A stretch of 64,000 nucleotides of DNA from Siphonodentalium dalli (Eukaryota; Mollusca; Scaphopoda; Gadilida; Siphonodentaliidae), in contig CP136065.1 in NCBI GenBank assembly GCA_032622095.1, positions 65,713,031 to 65,777,030 of the forward strand, written 5' to 3'. The translations under genes were made by a program, and so were the position numbers. Below the pieces are notes generated by a model. That model was not told the DNA's origin, searched no databases, and saw only the letters and a program-made list of their open reading frames with translations. This document shows, piece by piece, positions 45,025 to 57,702 of the stretch. Within the stretch, counting starts at the first letter, position 1, and each line of letters opens with the position of its first letter.

Positions 45025-47344
45025 CATATCATGCTTTCACGGAAGACTGCTCCATTTGTACACACACGCTTATGAGAGTCAAAAATGATCTCCATACTAT
45101 TTTGTGCAACAGGTGAAAAACTAAAATACCATATTTTCCCTCAATGGGTTATTTAACGTAAATGCTGTTACAGATGCAACGAAATGCGATCTGAGGGGTT
45201 TAAATTCAGAAAAATTTCCCCAGCTCTCGAGCTTTCCCCATCTCCAGCCTGCGGCTGTCCGGCGTCGATGGTCGTAGGCCATCGAATGTGGCCCCTCATA
45301 TACAAACTTCTTTCCTACGCCCCTGATACCCCCCCCCCCCCAATAAATATAGCTTCCTACGCCCCTGCGTACAGCGAGTATCAGCTCAGAATATATTCAT
45401 CGCATGATTCACGGATCTAATCACCCATGCACCGAACCCACATACATGGCCAAGACAGCATATAGTTAGGGAGCCCGCATATGTTCTATTTACACATTTG
45501 CGTACAAAAGGTTTGACCCCCTAAAGTTGGTACCAATAATGGAACATTCTGAAAAACCGATTTCTTAAGTTGCGCATTTCTGGGGTTTAGGGGCCGCTGA
45601 ACCCCAAAAAGTGCCAAAAATCACTTCTATTTACACTTCCGCGTACATCGATGGATTTTGGTTTGATGATACTCCTAAGTGTACTGATTAAGAAAAAAAA
45701 ACTTAAGAAAGGGATTTTCCTGGGGTTTTCAGATAAGAAAGGGGGGTCCCATGCTGAACCCCAAAACGTGATTTTTCACTTTTTTTTACACTTTCGCGTA
45801 CATCCATAATTTTTGGTCTCAAAGTACTTTGATATATACTAATTATAAAAACACAACTTAAGAAGCAACTTTTCCTGGGGTTTTAAGATAAGAAGGGGGG
45901 TCATCGGGTCACCCCTCAAAACGTAAAAAATCACTTTTATTTACATGATTGCATTCGTCCAACGTGTGTGTATGTGCGTACACCCCTGGAACGTTGCACT
46001 ATTACAACCAATACATCCCTAAATCGATACGATCAACTTAAGAAATATATATTCATGTCGTTTTCTGATAAGAACGAGACTTGTTACCCCCCCCCCCCCC
46101 CCCCCCCCCCCCCACAACACGATCCATTTTCTAGAACTATAAGTGAGCCAGTTTTATGAAAATTATAGCGGGAAAATCTAGTAAAATGTATACAAATGTA
46201 TATATTTTCGTGAAGCTAAGACATAATAACACTTTTTTGGGTCAAAATTAAAACTCACCATCCAAGATGGCCGCCAAAATGGCCGCCGGAAGTTGAAAAT
46301 ATGACATTTTTTCACAAATATCTTCTAGATCAATTCATACTGTTTGGAACCGGTTGAGTAATTCAACTTTATTTTGTGTTTTGTATATTGAACTGATCAT
46401 TGGAGCAATTAAATATGCAATTATTGGGGTCCTAACCCCTTCCGATCCCTCAAAAATTGATTGTACAGAATGCGGTATAAAATTTCACCAAAAAAAAAAA
46501 TCACAATTGGGATTCTAGTCATATTTCAACAAGAAATGAACAGAACTTTGTAATGTGAGTGAGGCATATCATTACCTATGCATATTCCAAATCACTGGAA
46601 CCAAAATTCTTACTTTGGCTCCAAATGGTTGCCAATATGGCCGCCAAAATATGGAAAATGGTAAATATTACACCAGCGTGTCCTGCAATCGCTTACAAGT
46701 TGTGTTGATGTATAAAATAAATTGCCATTCTGCATTCTATACATTGAATACTAACATGTCTGATGCACCATGGTTAATTGTTACTATTTTCACCACTGAC
46801 ATCGTCAAAAATATTGGACTTTTCTCTAAAAAACTTGACATAAATATTGGCAAAAATTCAGTTTTCAGGTTTGGACCATTTTTTCAGGTAAAATATAGCT
46901 ATCTTTGGATTGAAAGGTGTTTATTGTTTTGGTCTATCTTAAATATGTCACACTACGGTGTTTATATACCAAATTGCTCAAGATGGCTTCCAAAATGGCA
47001 ACCATATTTGTAAAATGCTAATTTTTTACATATATCCCGAACATTCTCTGCATTATCCGAAAAGGTAGCAAATTGTGACTCACTTGGTTATTATACGTGT
47101 TAGTTAATTAACTGACAACTACATGTTCTATTCCCAGTTGTCCCAGTTCCGTATGGGGCATGACAAATTCATTTTAATGTATGTAATTTTGCCGAGAACC
47201 TCTTTTGTGATTTTGGCCATATTTATTGAAAGGAAATTAGCAGAACTTTGAGACAGAACTGAGATGGACCATAGTCTTTGACTATTCTGGTCCATTATGA
47301 TAAAAACAAATGTCTACAGGATACAGTGTGGATGCCAAGATCGT

Positions 47345-49005
47345 AGCCAGGGAGTTACTCTGTTATCATATGTGAGGTGAATAGGTATACAGGGAGTTAT
47401 TGTATGTCATGACTGATGTGAGTAGGTATACAATGATTGACTATATGGTTATAAGTGGGTTATCCATGGTAAGATGCATCTAGGTATACAGGGAGAGGTC
47501 ATGGTCAGGTGTGAGGTGAATCGGTATGCATGGAGTGACTGTATGGTGTATGATTGTGTATATCCAGTACGGGTGCATCCGGTGTGCCTGTATGGTCATT
47601 GGTGTGGTGTATGGATATAGCTACATGGTCATCTATGTGTTGATTATGTATATATGGAGTGACTGTAAAGTCATGGGTGGGATGTACATGTGTTGTCTGT
47701 ATGATCATGGATGGGGTGTGTGGATAAATAGGTAGTGATTTTATGGTTACGGGTAATGTGTTTAGGTTACATGGAATGACTGTACGGTCATAATTGAATA
47801 TGAATACCTGGAGTAAGCTGGGTGGACATTATCGAGCGTGTGGGTATATAGGGAGTGTCCTTGTGGTAACGGGTGGGATGTATATTTATATATATCGTGG
47901 ATGTATTATCATTGGTGGGTGTATAGGGCTTAGTTGTATTATCATGCATGGCGTGTATGATTATACAGTGAATTGCTGAATTGTCATGTGTGAGGTGTTT
48001 ATGCAAGTATGGATTGTTTGAGTGGTCGTATGTATATCTGGAAGGGCCGAATGGCCATTAGTGAGGGTTACATGTATACCTGGAGTGAATCTATGGTCTA
48101 GGGTGGGCTGCATATGTATATCGAGTGGTTATATGAATATGTGTGTCGAATAGTTATACAGGTAGTGACTGTATGGTTAATGGTGAGATGAGTACATGTA
48201 GGTATACAAGTAGTGACTGTATGATCATAAATGTAATGAACATCTATACAGGGGGTGACAGGCGTATGAGTATACATGTACCTGGTGTTCCTGTTTGGTG
48301 ACTCGTGTCGGTATCGTCATGTGTAGGTTATACCAGTACACACACGTGTTGCTTTATTGTCATGGGCGAGGGATATGTGTATATAGCGAGTGGCTATATG
48401 GCCATGGATGAGGTGCATATGCATACATGGAGTGACTATACTGACATGGCTGGGTGTATTAGTATATATTGAGTGGCTATTCGGCTATGGTGTGACAAAT
48501 AGGGATACAGGGATTGACATGGCCAATGTTGGGGTGAATATGAATACAAGGATTGACCATGATCTTGTATGAATGTTTTGAATAGGTACACACGGGGTGA
48601 CTATATGGCCATAGGTAATGTGAAGGAGTATACCAGGTAACATGGGTGAGGGTATGTGTATGAAGCGAGTGGTTATATGGTCATTGGTGATTTGCATATG
48701 TATACCTGAATGACTTTATGGTCATTGTTGTGGTGTTGATGTATATATTGATTGTCCATTTGACCATGCGTTTGGAGAATAGGTATACAGGGGATGACCT
48801 TATTGCCAATGGTGAGATGAATGGGTATACATGGAGTAACTATATGGTTATGGGTCATGTTTAGGAGTATCCCCTGTGTGCCTGCATTGTGACGCGTGGC
48901 TGTATGCTCATCCGTGGTCATGGGTCAGGTGTACATGTATACAGTGGGTAACTATATTGTTATGTCTGTGGTGTTTATGTATATATGTAATGACTGTGTG
49001 ATAAT
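47345..49005. repeat. Degenerate minisatellite, left inner arm
   Basis: Irregular units of about 40-45 bp containing GTATAC, GGAGTGAC, TATGGTCAT and GGTGA-type blocks, about 1.66 kb in total. Reading frames in it are repeat-derived. Confidence 0.85.
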
Positions 49006-49090
49006 GGGTGGCTATCGCTTTCCACGATATGACATGACCTCTCTATTGATTAACATATCCTTGAGTTATTGTGGAAAGCGATAGCCACCC
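48997..49090. repeat. Central hairpin of the foldback element
   Basis: GGGTGGCTATCGCTTTCCAC pairs perfectly with its complement at 49071-49090 around a ~50 bp loop. It marks the symmetry centre where minisatellite orientation flips. Confidence 0.9.
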
Positions 49091-49740
49091 AGGGTACACA
49101 TGTACAACCCACCCATTACCCCAGTCACTCCATATGTACATGAACACCACACAAATGACAACATAGTCACCCACTTTATACACGTACATGTACTAGTACA
49201 CCTGAGCATACAGCCATACTTGGTTATACCCGTACATACCACAAATGACAATACAGCCACGGGTCACCATGCATGAACACCAGGTATACACCTACACCCG
49301 ACCATATAGTCACTCTATGTATACATATTCACTACATTCACGATCATACAGTCACTCATTGTATACATATTCACCTCACCATGGACCATACAGCTACTAC
49401 ATGTATACCTATTCGCCATACCCATGATCATGGAGTCAATCCAGGTATACATATGCACATCACCAATGGTGATCCCTTCCAGATATACCAATATCCGCAC
49501 ATACGACCACTCATAAGTTCCATACTTGCCATACTCATACACGCCATCCATGATAATAAATCTACTCCCCATACACCACCAATGATAACACATCCACAAC
49601 ATATATAAATATACGTCCCACCGTTACCAACAGGGCACTCCCTATATACCCACACATCATTCATGACCATACAATAACTCCCTGTATACCTATTGTCCGC
49701 ATCTATGATCATAACTCCCTGGCTACCATCTTGGCTTCCA
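49091..49740. repeat. Degenerate minisatellite, right inner arm
   Basis: Same family as the left array but in inverse orientation (ATGACCATACAGTCACTC and GTATAC blocks), only about 0.65 kb. The size difference shows independent expansion or contraction of the two arms. Confidence 0.85.
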
Positions 49741-51388
49741 CCCAGTATCCAGTTGATAAATTTTTATCATAATGGGCCAGAATACCCCACATATCATGGT
49801 TCATCTCAGTTCAGTCTCAAAGTTCTGCCCATTTCCTTTCAATAATATGGTTCTCCGCAAAATTCCATACTGCAACTTCAAAATGAATTTGTCATGCCCC
49901 ATACGGAACTGGGACAAACATAATAGAACGTAGTTGTCAGTTAATTACATTGTAACTAACACGTACAAAAACCAAGTGAGTCACAATTTGCCACTTTTTT
50001 TCGGATAACGCAGAGAATAATGTTCAGGATATGTTAACTTTTAACTTTTTACAAATTTGGTTGCCATTGGTGACAATAGTAAAAATGATCCATGGTGCAT
50101 CAAACATGTTAGTATGCAATGTATAGAAAACAGATTAGCCAAATGTGTACATCAACCACAACTTGTAAGCGATTGCAGGACACCCTGGGGCAATATTTAC
50201 CATTTTCCCTATTTTAGCGGCCATTGTCGCAGCCATTTTGAGCCAAGGTAAGATTTATGGTTCCAGAGATTTGGAATATTCATAGGTAATGATATGCATC
50301 ACTTACATTACAATGTTCTTTTCGTGTCTTGTTGAAATGTGACTAGAATCCCAATTGTGATTTTTTGTAAAATTTTGTACTGCGTTCTGTAAAATCGAAT
50401 TTTTGAGGGATTGGAAGGGGTTAGGACACCAATAAATGCATATTTAATTTCTCCAATGATCAGTTAATATAAAAAACACAAAATAAAGTTGCATTAATCA
50501 ACCAGTTCCAAACAGAATGAATTGATCTAGAAGATATTTGTGAAAAAATGTCATATTTTCAACTTCCGGCGGCCATTTTGGCGGCCATCTTGGATGGTGA
50601 GTTTCAATTTTGGCCCAAAAAAGTGTCATTATGTCTTAGCTTCACGAAAATATATACATTTGTATACATTTTACTAGATTTTCCCGCTATAATTTTCATA
50701 AAACTGGCTCACTTATAGTTCTAGAAAATGGATCGTGTTGTGGGGGGGGGGGGGGTGTAACAAGTCTCGTTCTTATCAGAAAACTACATGAATATATATT
50801 TCTTAAGTTGATCGTATCGATTTAGGGATGTATTGGTTGTAATAGTGCAACATTCCAGGGGTGTACGCACATACACACACGTTGGACGAATGCAATCATG
50901 TAAATAAAAGTGATTTTTTACGTTTTGATGGGTGACCCGATGACCCCCTTCTTATCTTAAAACCCCAGGAAAAGTTGCTTCTTAAGTTGTGTTTTTATAA
51001 TTAGTATATATCAAAGTACTTTGAGACCAAATATTATGGATGTACGCGAAAGTGTAAAAAACAAAAATCACGTTTTGGGGTTCAGCATGGGACCCCCCTT
51101 TCTTATCTGAAAACCCCAGGAAAATCCCTTTCTTAAGTTGTGTTTTCTTAATCAGTACACTTAGGAGTATCATCAAACCAAAATTCATCGATGTACGCGG
51201 AAGTGTAAATAGAAGTGATTTTGGCACTTTTTGGGGTTCAGCGGCCCCTAAACCCCAGGAATGCGCAACTTAAGAAATCGGTTTTTCAGAATGTTCCATT
51301 ATTGGTACCAACTTTAAGGGGTCAAACCTTTTGTACGCAAAAGTGTAAATAGAACATATGCGGGCTCCCCAACTAATAGTCTTGCCAT

Positions 51389-52199
51389 TCTACGCTCAGG
51401 TTAAAGCCCCTCCCCTCCCACCCATGAAACGACAGCTATTTTCGCTCAGGGATGTTTCATTTCTCATCTAACTTTCAATCCTTTAAATAGTTGATCATTG
51501 CGACCATGGCTGAGAATGTTGCAGTGTAATTGGTACTGTTATTGTTATATTTCATAACCGTTATTTCGGGCCGGCTTTCGGCAGACCTGAGTTTATCCTA
51601 ATAAACATTATATAATCTCATTAGTCGTTGTTATTCTTTAAATCATTTATGTTCGTTCGAGCGAAGCGAGTTAGGACATAAACTCGTCTATGGGTGGATA
51701 CACACATGCATGTAATCTCTGTAAATATCGTGTATTTGGCGTTTTACATGGATCATATACACCGTGTAATATGTTTCCGCTGACAACCCAATCATTGCGA
51801 CTGTGTTTGAGTTAAACTCTGAACCGCTGAAGAGCCGTTGACTGTATGTAATACAAACAAGGGTGTGTGTATATATGTGTGTGTATATATGTGTGTGTAT
51901 ATGTACGTATATACACATGTGTATGATTGTGTATACGTGTCTACTGTTATAAGACCACACTGATGCTCCAAAATCATAGCCCTTAATTATCTATATACAG
52001 GAATGCGGGTAAAGTGCATGACAATACATACGTGACAATATCAAATAAGCTCTATATATAATACAATAAATAAATGAAGATGAACTGAAGTAACTATATA
52101 TAGCACATGTATTATAATTATAAGATTACAAGATAATTATAAGCCACATTCAAATTGATAGATATATAGTTTAATGACATAAAATATCCACACGAGACC
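51389..52199. other. No gene; GT/AT microsatellite at 51866-51925
   Basis: A GTGTGTGTATATATGT-type repeat of about 60 bp. The minus-strand frames across it are artefacts. Confidence 0.7.
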
Positions 52200-55100
52200 G
52201 ATGTCAAAATAACAAATATATATAACAATGTAATGATACTATATATGTCATATATATACAATAGTAACTATAGTTCATACTTATATCAGTAGAATTTGAC
52301 CTTTCTTTGAAAAATGTCCGGACCATGTAGCAGATAATGGTGCATGTATGAGGCTCGTTGTTTTGCATTATGTATTGGAATTTTTGGCCATCATTCAAAC
52401 CAATAAATTCATCACCACTCGTCATCCCTATCTCATAAAAGAAGTGTTTACGTATCTTATCATATGTGTTGTAGCGCATAAGGAAGTGTTCTTCAATACT
52501 CAACCTCCATGTTACATTTCCTACAAATTCTTTCATCAAGTGACACTTTTGGCTGTTTATGGCGACCCTTTTCAATTTCCAAGTTATGATTAATAATTCT
52601 TAGTTTACAAAACATAATCTTTTTGTCGATATTCTGGACAATATTAAGATAAGGTTCGTGTGTGTACTGTTGTTTGACTGCACGGTACGTCCTTAACCTG
52701 TTCGCGCCCGAACATTTGTCATCGTTGAAAATATCAGTTTTATAATTCTCTATGTGGCTTTCTTTCAATTTGATTTTAATGTCATTTATCTGCATGTTTG
52801 TGAATTGAACAATTTCATTAAATTTTTGGAATGCCGAGTCTCACAGATTCATGTTCAGGGATGACAAATTCATCGCTAGCATGCATAGATGCGGTATAGA
52901 TGAGTGATTGTGGCTCTGATTCAAAAATTTTGTGTATTGTATAGCTCTGGATAGAGCATCGTTCACTATCGGGTATCTCCCGAGCTCGGCCCTAACTTCA
53001 TGGTTTGACGCCTGTTTGCCATCTCCGAGTACAGACTTACAAAACTTTATGTGAGTAATTTCACACGGTATTGTGTTTAACCTGTTCAAATTTATATCTG
53101 GAAGCCCATATCTCACATCCGTAAAGAATAATTGGCTTGATGAGTTTGTCAAAGAGTTTAACCCTCAAATCAACAGAGAACAGGGAATGTTCTCAGAGAG
53201 ACTTGCTCAAAGAGAATACTGCCTTCATACCTTTAAGTTGCCTTTCAGCCTGTGCCTTCTTACATGATCCACTGGCACAAAATGTTATACCTATAGGTAG
53301 TTGTCATCTACGATAGCCCCATTTATGTGAAAATTTGGCACTTTTCGGGTGTATCCTTTTCGGAATACAATACATTTTGTTTTCTCAGTATTGACACACG
53401 TATATGCGTCTAGTTTATTAAGACAATTTTGGAGACCATCTTTTGTGTCAAAGAACATAACCAAATCGTCCGCAAAAAGTAGATGACTTATCTGTTGATC
53501 CCCTGATCGGATAGGAGAACATGAGGGATCAAATTCTTACCGTATGTCATAAATGGATATTTTGAATAGTGTGGGTGATATTATACATCATTGGCGGACT
53601 CCAATCATCGAAACCTTCGCGGGGCCGTATCTTGCTTTTGTGTCTACCCTATATGAACTTTTCAAATACATCAATTTCAACATTTTAAAGTTATTCCCAT
53701 TTATACCTATGTGTTTCAGTTTTTCAAATAATATTGGTCTATTAACAGAAAGAAATGCTTTTCGAAAATCTATAAATGCAGTGTACAAAGGCTTTCCATC
53801 TCTTTTATGTCGGTTTATTATGGTTTTGAGTATAAATGCACTATCAATTGTACGTTTGTGCTTCATGAATCCGAACTGATTTTCACTTATAATATTATTG
53901 TTTTCAAGAAAATTTGAAAGCCTTGTGTTTATCACCTTATTGGACAGCTTTCCAAATTAAATGCTCAATGCAATAGCTCTGTAGTTGTTAGGATATTTTC
54001 TATCCCCCTTTTTATACGCCCTTCTTAAAAAAAAGGTCGTATTATGTAACCAGTCTGTCCGTCCGTCTGTCTGTCTGTCCGTCCGTCCGTTTGTCTGTCT
54101 GTCCGTCCGCTCTCACGAGAGCGTACTTGTGGGGTGCGATGAAATTAATATTATTTTGTCCTAACTGTTTTATTCCACAAACATCTCCGTTATTTCGTTA
54201 ATATAACATTTCTCAGATTATGTAATACGTCTGAAATACGTATTTAGAGAAAAAAATATTTAGAAAAACGTAATATTAACGAAATAACGGAGATGTTTGT
54301 AAAACAGTTTATAACACCACTATTGACCGGTTTGGTTCCGTATAAGTCGAATTACACTTTAGGGTGGGTGGGTTTGTTGGAGGTTTGGGGCCGCTCTTTA
54401 AAATTGGATTTTCCGTAAGTCACTTGTGGGTTGCAACCCACAAGTCAATCAAACAAAAGATCGCACCTCACAAGTATACTCACGTCGGTCCGCCCGTCCG
54501 TCCGTCCGTTAACATTTCCGATCGATAACTCCAGTTTGGATTATTTTATCTGAACCAAATTTGGTATGTGTATTTCCCAGCTAAAGATACAGGCCAAGTT
54601 CGAATATGGGTTCCGTCGAATTATTTTTACATGAATTACGGCCCTTTTTCGACTTAGAATTTGACCGTCTGTTAATATTTTTGGTTTCCGACCGATGACT
54701 CCAGTTTGGATTATTTGAACTGAACCAAAGTTGGTATGTGTATTTCCCAGCTAAAACTACAGGCCAAGTTCGAATATGGGTTCTGTCCAATTATTTGTAC
54801 ATGAGTTACGGCCCTTTTTCGACTTATAATTTGACCATCTGTTAACATTTTTGGTTTCCGACCGATAACTCCAGTTTGATTATTTGATCTGAACCAAAGT
54901 AGGCCAAGTTCGAATATGGGTTCCGTCCAGTTATTTTAATGTGAGTTACAGCCCTTTTTCGACTTAGAATTTGACCAATATCATAACATTTCGGTTTCCG
55001 ACCGATAACTCCAGTTTTGATTACGATTTGATCTGAACCAAAGCTGATATGAGTATTTCCCGGCTAAAACTACAGGCCAAGTTCGAATATAAGTTCTGTC

Positions 55101-56630
55101 TAATTATTTTCACATGAGTTACAGCCATTTTTCGACTTAGAATTTGACCGCATTTTGGCATTGAAATTAGGGGTATATCAGATATTCTTCAAATGTAAGC
55201 CCAAAGTATTATTTTATTTTGCGGTAGTACAATTCGAAATAGCTAAAGGGCGTATTGTGCCACGCCCTAGCGATGCTCTTGTTGTGTATTGGTTTCAACA
55301 AAGATTCGGTCCAAACAGTTGAGTATAATGCGAGGATTCATATACATGTTAAAAGTAGCGTTATATCGTCAATAATTATCGGCACTACCGCTTTAAGAAG
55401 TTCGTTTCGAATCTTATCTGGTCCTAGAGACTTCTTATTTTTCATCTCGCCTAGTGCTTCATGAACCTCATGCTTTGTTAGTTCATCATTGTTAATTTCA
55501 TGAGTGATATCAAGGCATTTACTATTTGGTACATGCATGACATGTGGTGTCCCATCCACGTCTTTGCAATACAGGTAATTGAAAAATGATACCGCGGAGT
55601 CAGGGTCTTATTCGTCCGTATTTTGTTTCGTGATTTTCCTATAGCCTTTTGTAACATATACCAGTATTCGCTAGGATCAGAAGTATCTATCGCATTGAGC
55701 TTATCTTCCATAGATATTGGGTTCGAAATTTTGACAATTTATTTTTAATTTCATAACTTTCTAAGACCTCAACAGCTTTACGTGCACTACTCGGTGTCCA
55801 CTTGAACTTGGGATTCGTCGATTTTATTATATTGTATATAGATGCATAGCCAGAGGGCAATGATCTGAGAATTCGTTGGGGGACTTGACACCAAAAAAAA
55901 TTAACATCTGACATATATCGATATGAGATTAACACGTAATCGACCACACTGCTGCCATTATATTGGTGACTCGTAAAATTTCCTAAAAGGTCACCAACTA
56001 CTCTGCCATTTACAATACGTATATATAATGAAACAGAAATTAGTTGTCAGCCAAACGAATTCACTTGTTCGTCTAAACATTCACGAGAAGAAATTTCATC
56101 AATGGTATAATTATTTGGTAGTTCGACATGCTCGTCATTATCATCTGCAACAAAGTCGGACATTTTTTCCAGTTCGTGCATTAAAGTCTCCACCCATAAT
56201 TACCATATCATTGTGGTTGAATTTAGTCAAAAGTGATTCAAGTTCATTAAATTGAGAGTCCCTATGATAATTTGTCTTCCAATATTTTGAATTTTCGGGT
56301 GGAATGTAAATGGAAATGAAAATAACTTTAGATTTCTTGTTGAAAATATGATCATCAAATTCAACACAAAGTGCATAATCCCCAACAATGTGTATCTGGT
56401 GTATACATTTCTGATATTGTTCACGGCAGTAAAAAGCAACCCCGCCTTTAATCGAACGTCCATTATTACATTTACGACTCAGTTCAGTGCAATGGTAATG
56501 TGGAAATTGGATTAAAAATCATATCTGTCTATAATTTCCAAGCACTGCGGGTCTTCCGGTTTGTCGCGCGATACCATTACAACAGTCAAATATTCCTCTA
56601 CTATTGCATGCTATATTCGGTTTATTCATA
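52200..56630 (-). pseudogene. Decayed LINE with endonuclease and reverse transcriptase remnants
   Basis: Read on the minus strand in several frames: endonuclease pieces (GGVAFYCREQY near 56430, IPPE near 56300, MGGDFNARTG near 56195), RT fingers (EVHEALGEMKNKKSLGPDKI near 55450), NNYRAIALS-like sequence near 53980, NQFGFMKHKRTIDSAF and FIDFRKAF (53588-53935), a downstream region with FCKSVLGDGKQASNHEVRAE (52841-53152), and a C-terminal ICRKC motif near 52510. The order equals that of the 5.8-11 kb LINE, so both belong to related families. Many stops and frameshifts make it inactive. A pearl-like element (54016-55257) splits the RT. Confidence 0.88.
54016..55257. mobile_element. pearl-like (Helentron-type non-autonomous) element
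   Basis: The ends ATACGCCCTT and AAGGGCGTAT are inverted. Near the left end is a (GTCC/GTCT)n tract, equivalent to the ACGG-type microsatellite of bivalve pearl elements. It is followed by four tandem cores of about 165 bp starting near 54507, 54670, 54838 and 54978, each with CGATAACTCCAGTTT and GGCCAAGTTCGAATAT. Core repeats plus a CCGT-type microsatellite define the pearl family; the Helentron link is established for such elements but not tested here. It sits inside the decayed LINE. Confidence 0.75.
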
Positions 56631-56736
56631 CGTTTTGGAGAATTTCAATTGGTATGTCGTCCATAACAAGAAACGATATGGAAATAGGTATCAATTGAAT
56701 AATTAATATCAAATACTGACATATATGCATGTCTAT

Positions 56737-57110
56737 GCAATGTCGAGATTCAACATGGTCGACGTCAACTCTATCTATTCAATGTCGAGATTTACAATTG
56801 ACGTCTATCTATTTATTTTCGAGACTTAACTTATAGTCTATATATCTATTCAATGTCGAGAATTAACATAGCGTAATCTGTATATATGTAAAGAATTACA
56901 GAAATAGATGTAACTAATTTTTCAAATATCGTTAAACTTGTTAATTTTCAAAATATAGTTAAATTTGTTAATTATCAGTAAAATAAGTAAAGTTTAATGT
57001 CGAGATTTAACATATCGTGTAATCGGTATGTAAAGAATTACAGAATTAAATTCGAATGTAGTTGAATTAGTTAATTTTTAAATATTATATAGTTAAATTT
57101 GTTAATTATC
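56737..57110. repeat. Short irregular direct repeats
   Basis: CTATTCAATGTCGAGATT or variants occur about four times, followed by TTGTTAATTATCAGT repeats around 56965 and 57095. AT-rich and non-coding. Confidence 0.6.
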
Positions 57111-57702
57111 AGTGAAATCAGTAGAGTTGTAAATCAATAACTATGTACTGTGGAATATGATATCATATAAACACGACAAGACATTTAAATACTTGTAAGT
57201 TTTTTCAACAATCTCGCATGTGTCTGGTATTTATAAACCTTAAAATGTCTGAAAGTTGATGTCCACAAAATGCCAATTCATTTTAATCAGCATTATGTCG
57301 AATTTGTTCATGACTAGAACCGTGTATAATGAGACTGGAGTTTGACTGTCCATAACTGTTACTTTTATTATCCCCCGCCAAATTGAAAATTTGCCGGGGA
57401 TATAGGAATGGGTTCCGTCCGTTCGTCCGTCCGCCCGTCCGTCCCAAATTTGTAAGAGTCATAACTTGAACAAATGTCAACGGATTTCAAAGATTTTTGG
57501 TCCAGGTCCGGTCGGATAATTTTACCGGAGTTATTGGACTTTATTATTTTTGTCGAATTTACCAAATAGCAAATAGACGACGTCACAGGGCTCATTTTCA
57601 CAAATCTCAACGGATTTCAAAGATATGTATATGAGTTCACCTGACATTACCTAGAATGAGTTCGCAAGCCAGGTCCGGTCGGATATTTTTACCGGAGTTA
57701 TT

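Larger units (their letters stand above)
43909..45367. mobile_element. hAT-type non-autonomous transposon, 1.46 kb
   Basis: The inverted ends are CAGGGGCGTAGGAA and TTCCTACGCCCCTG. The 8 bp sequence CGTACAGC lies immediately outside both (43901-43908 and 45368-45375). An 8 bp duplication and a CAGGGG terminus are classic for hAT. G- and C-runs follow the left end, and the right end carries a second inner copy of the terminal motif near 45312. There is no transposase. A second element (44550-45024) is nested inside. Confidence 0.9.
45447..51388. mobile_element. ~5.9 kb foldback (giant inverted repeat) element
   Basis: The outer ~1.6-1.9 kb on the left (45447-47340) is mirrored on the right (49745-51388), beginning with GGGAGCCCGCATATGTTC at the left tip. 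The arms are highly similar but not identical: the left has about 170 bp around 46810-46985 missing from the right, and the C-run at 46087-46113 is shorter on the right. Inside each arm is a degenerate minisatellite. Long inverted repeats with internal tandem repeats are the hallmark of Foldback/Galileo/TU-type elements; that assignment is inference. No transposase frame was found. The 152-codon frame at 46555-47013 has no motif. Confidence 0.85.

Noticed and set aside
46555-47013. 152-codon frame in the foldback arm as a gene
   Set aside because: It lies wholly inside the left arm; the opposite arm lacks ~170 bp of it and does not preserve the frame, and no domain is recognised.
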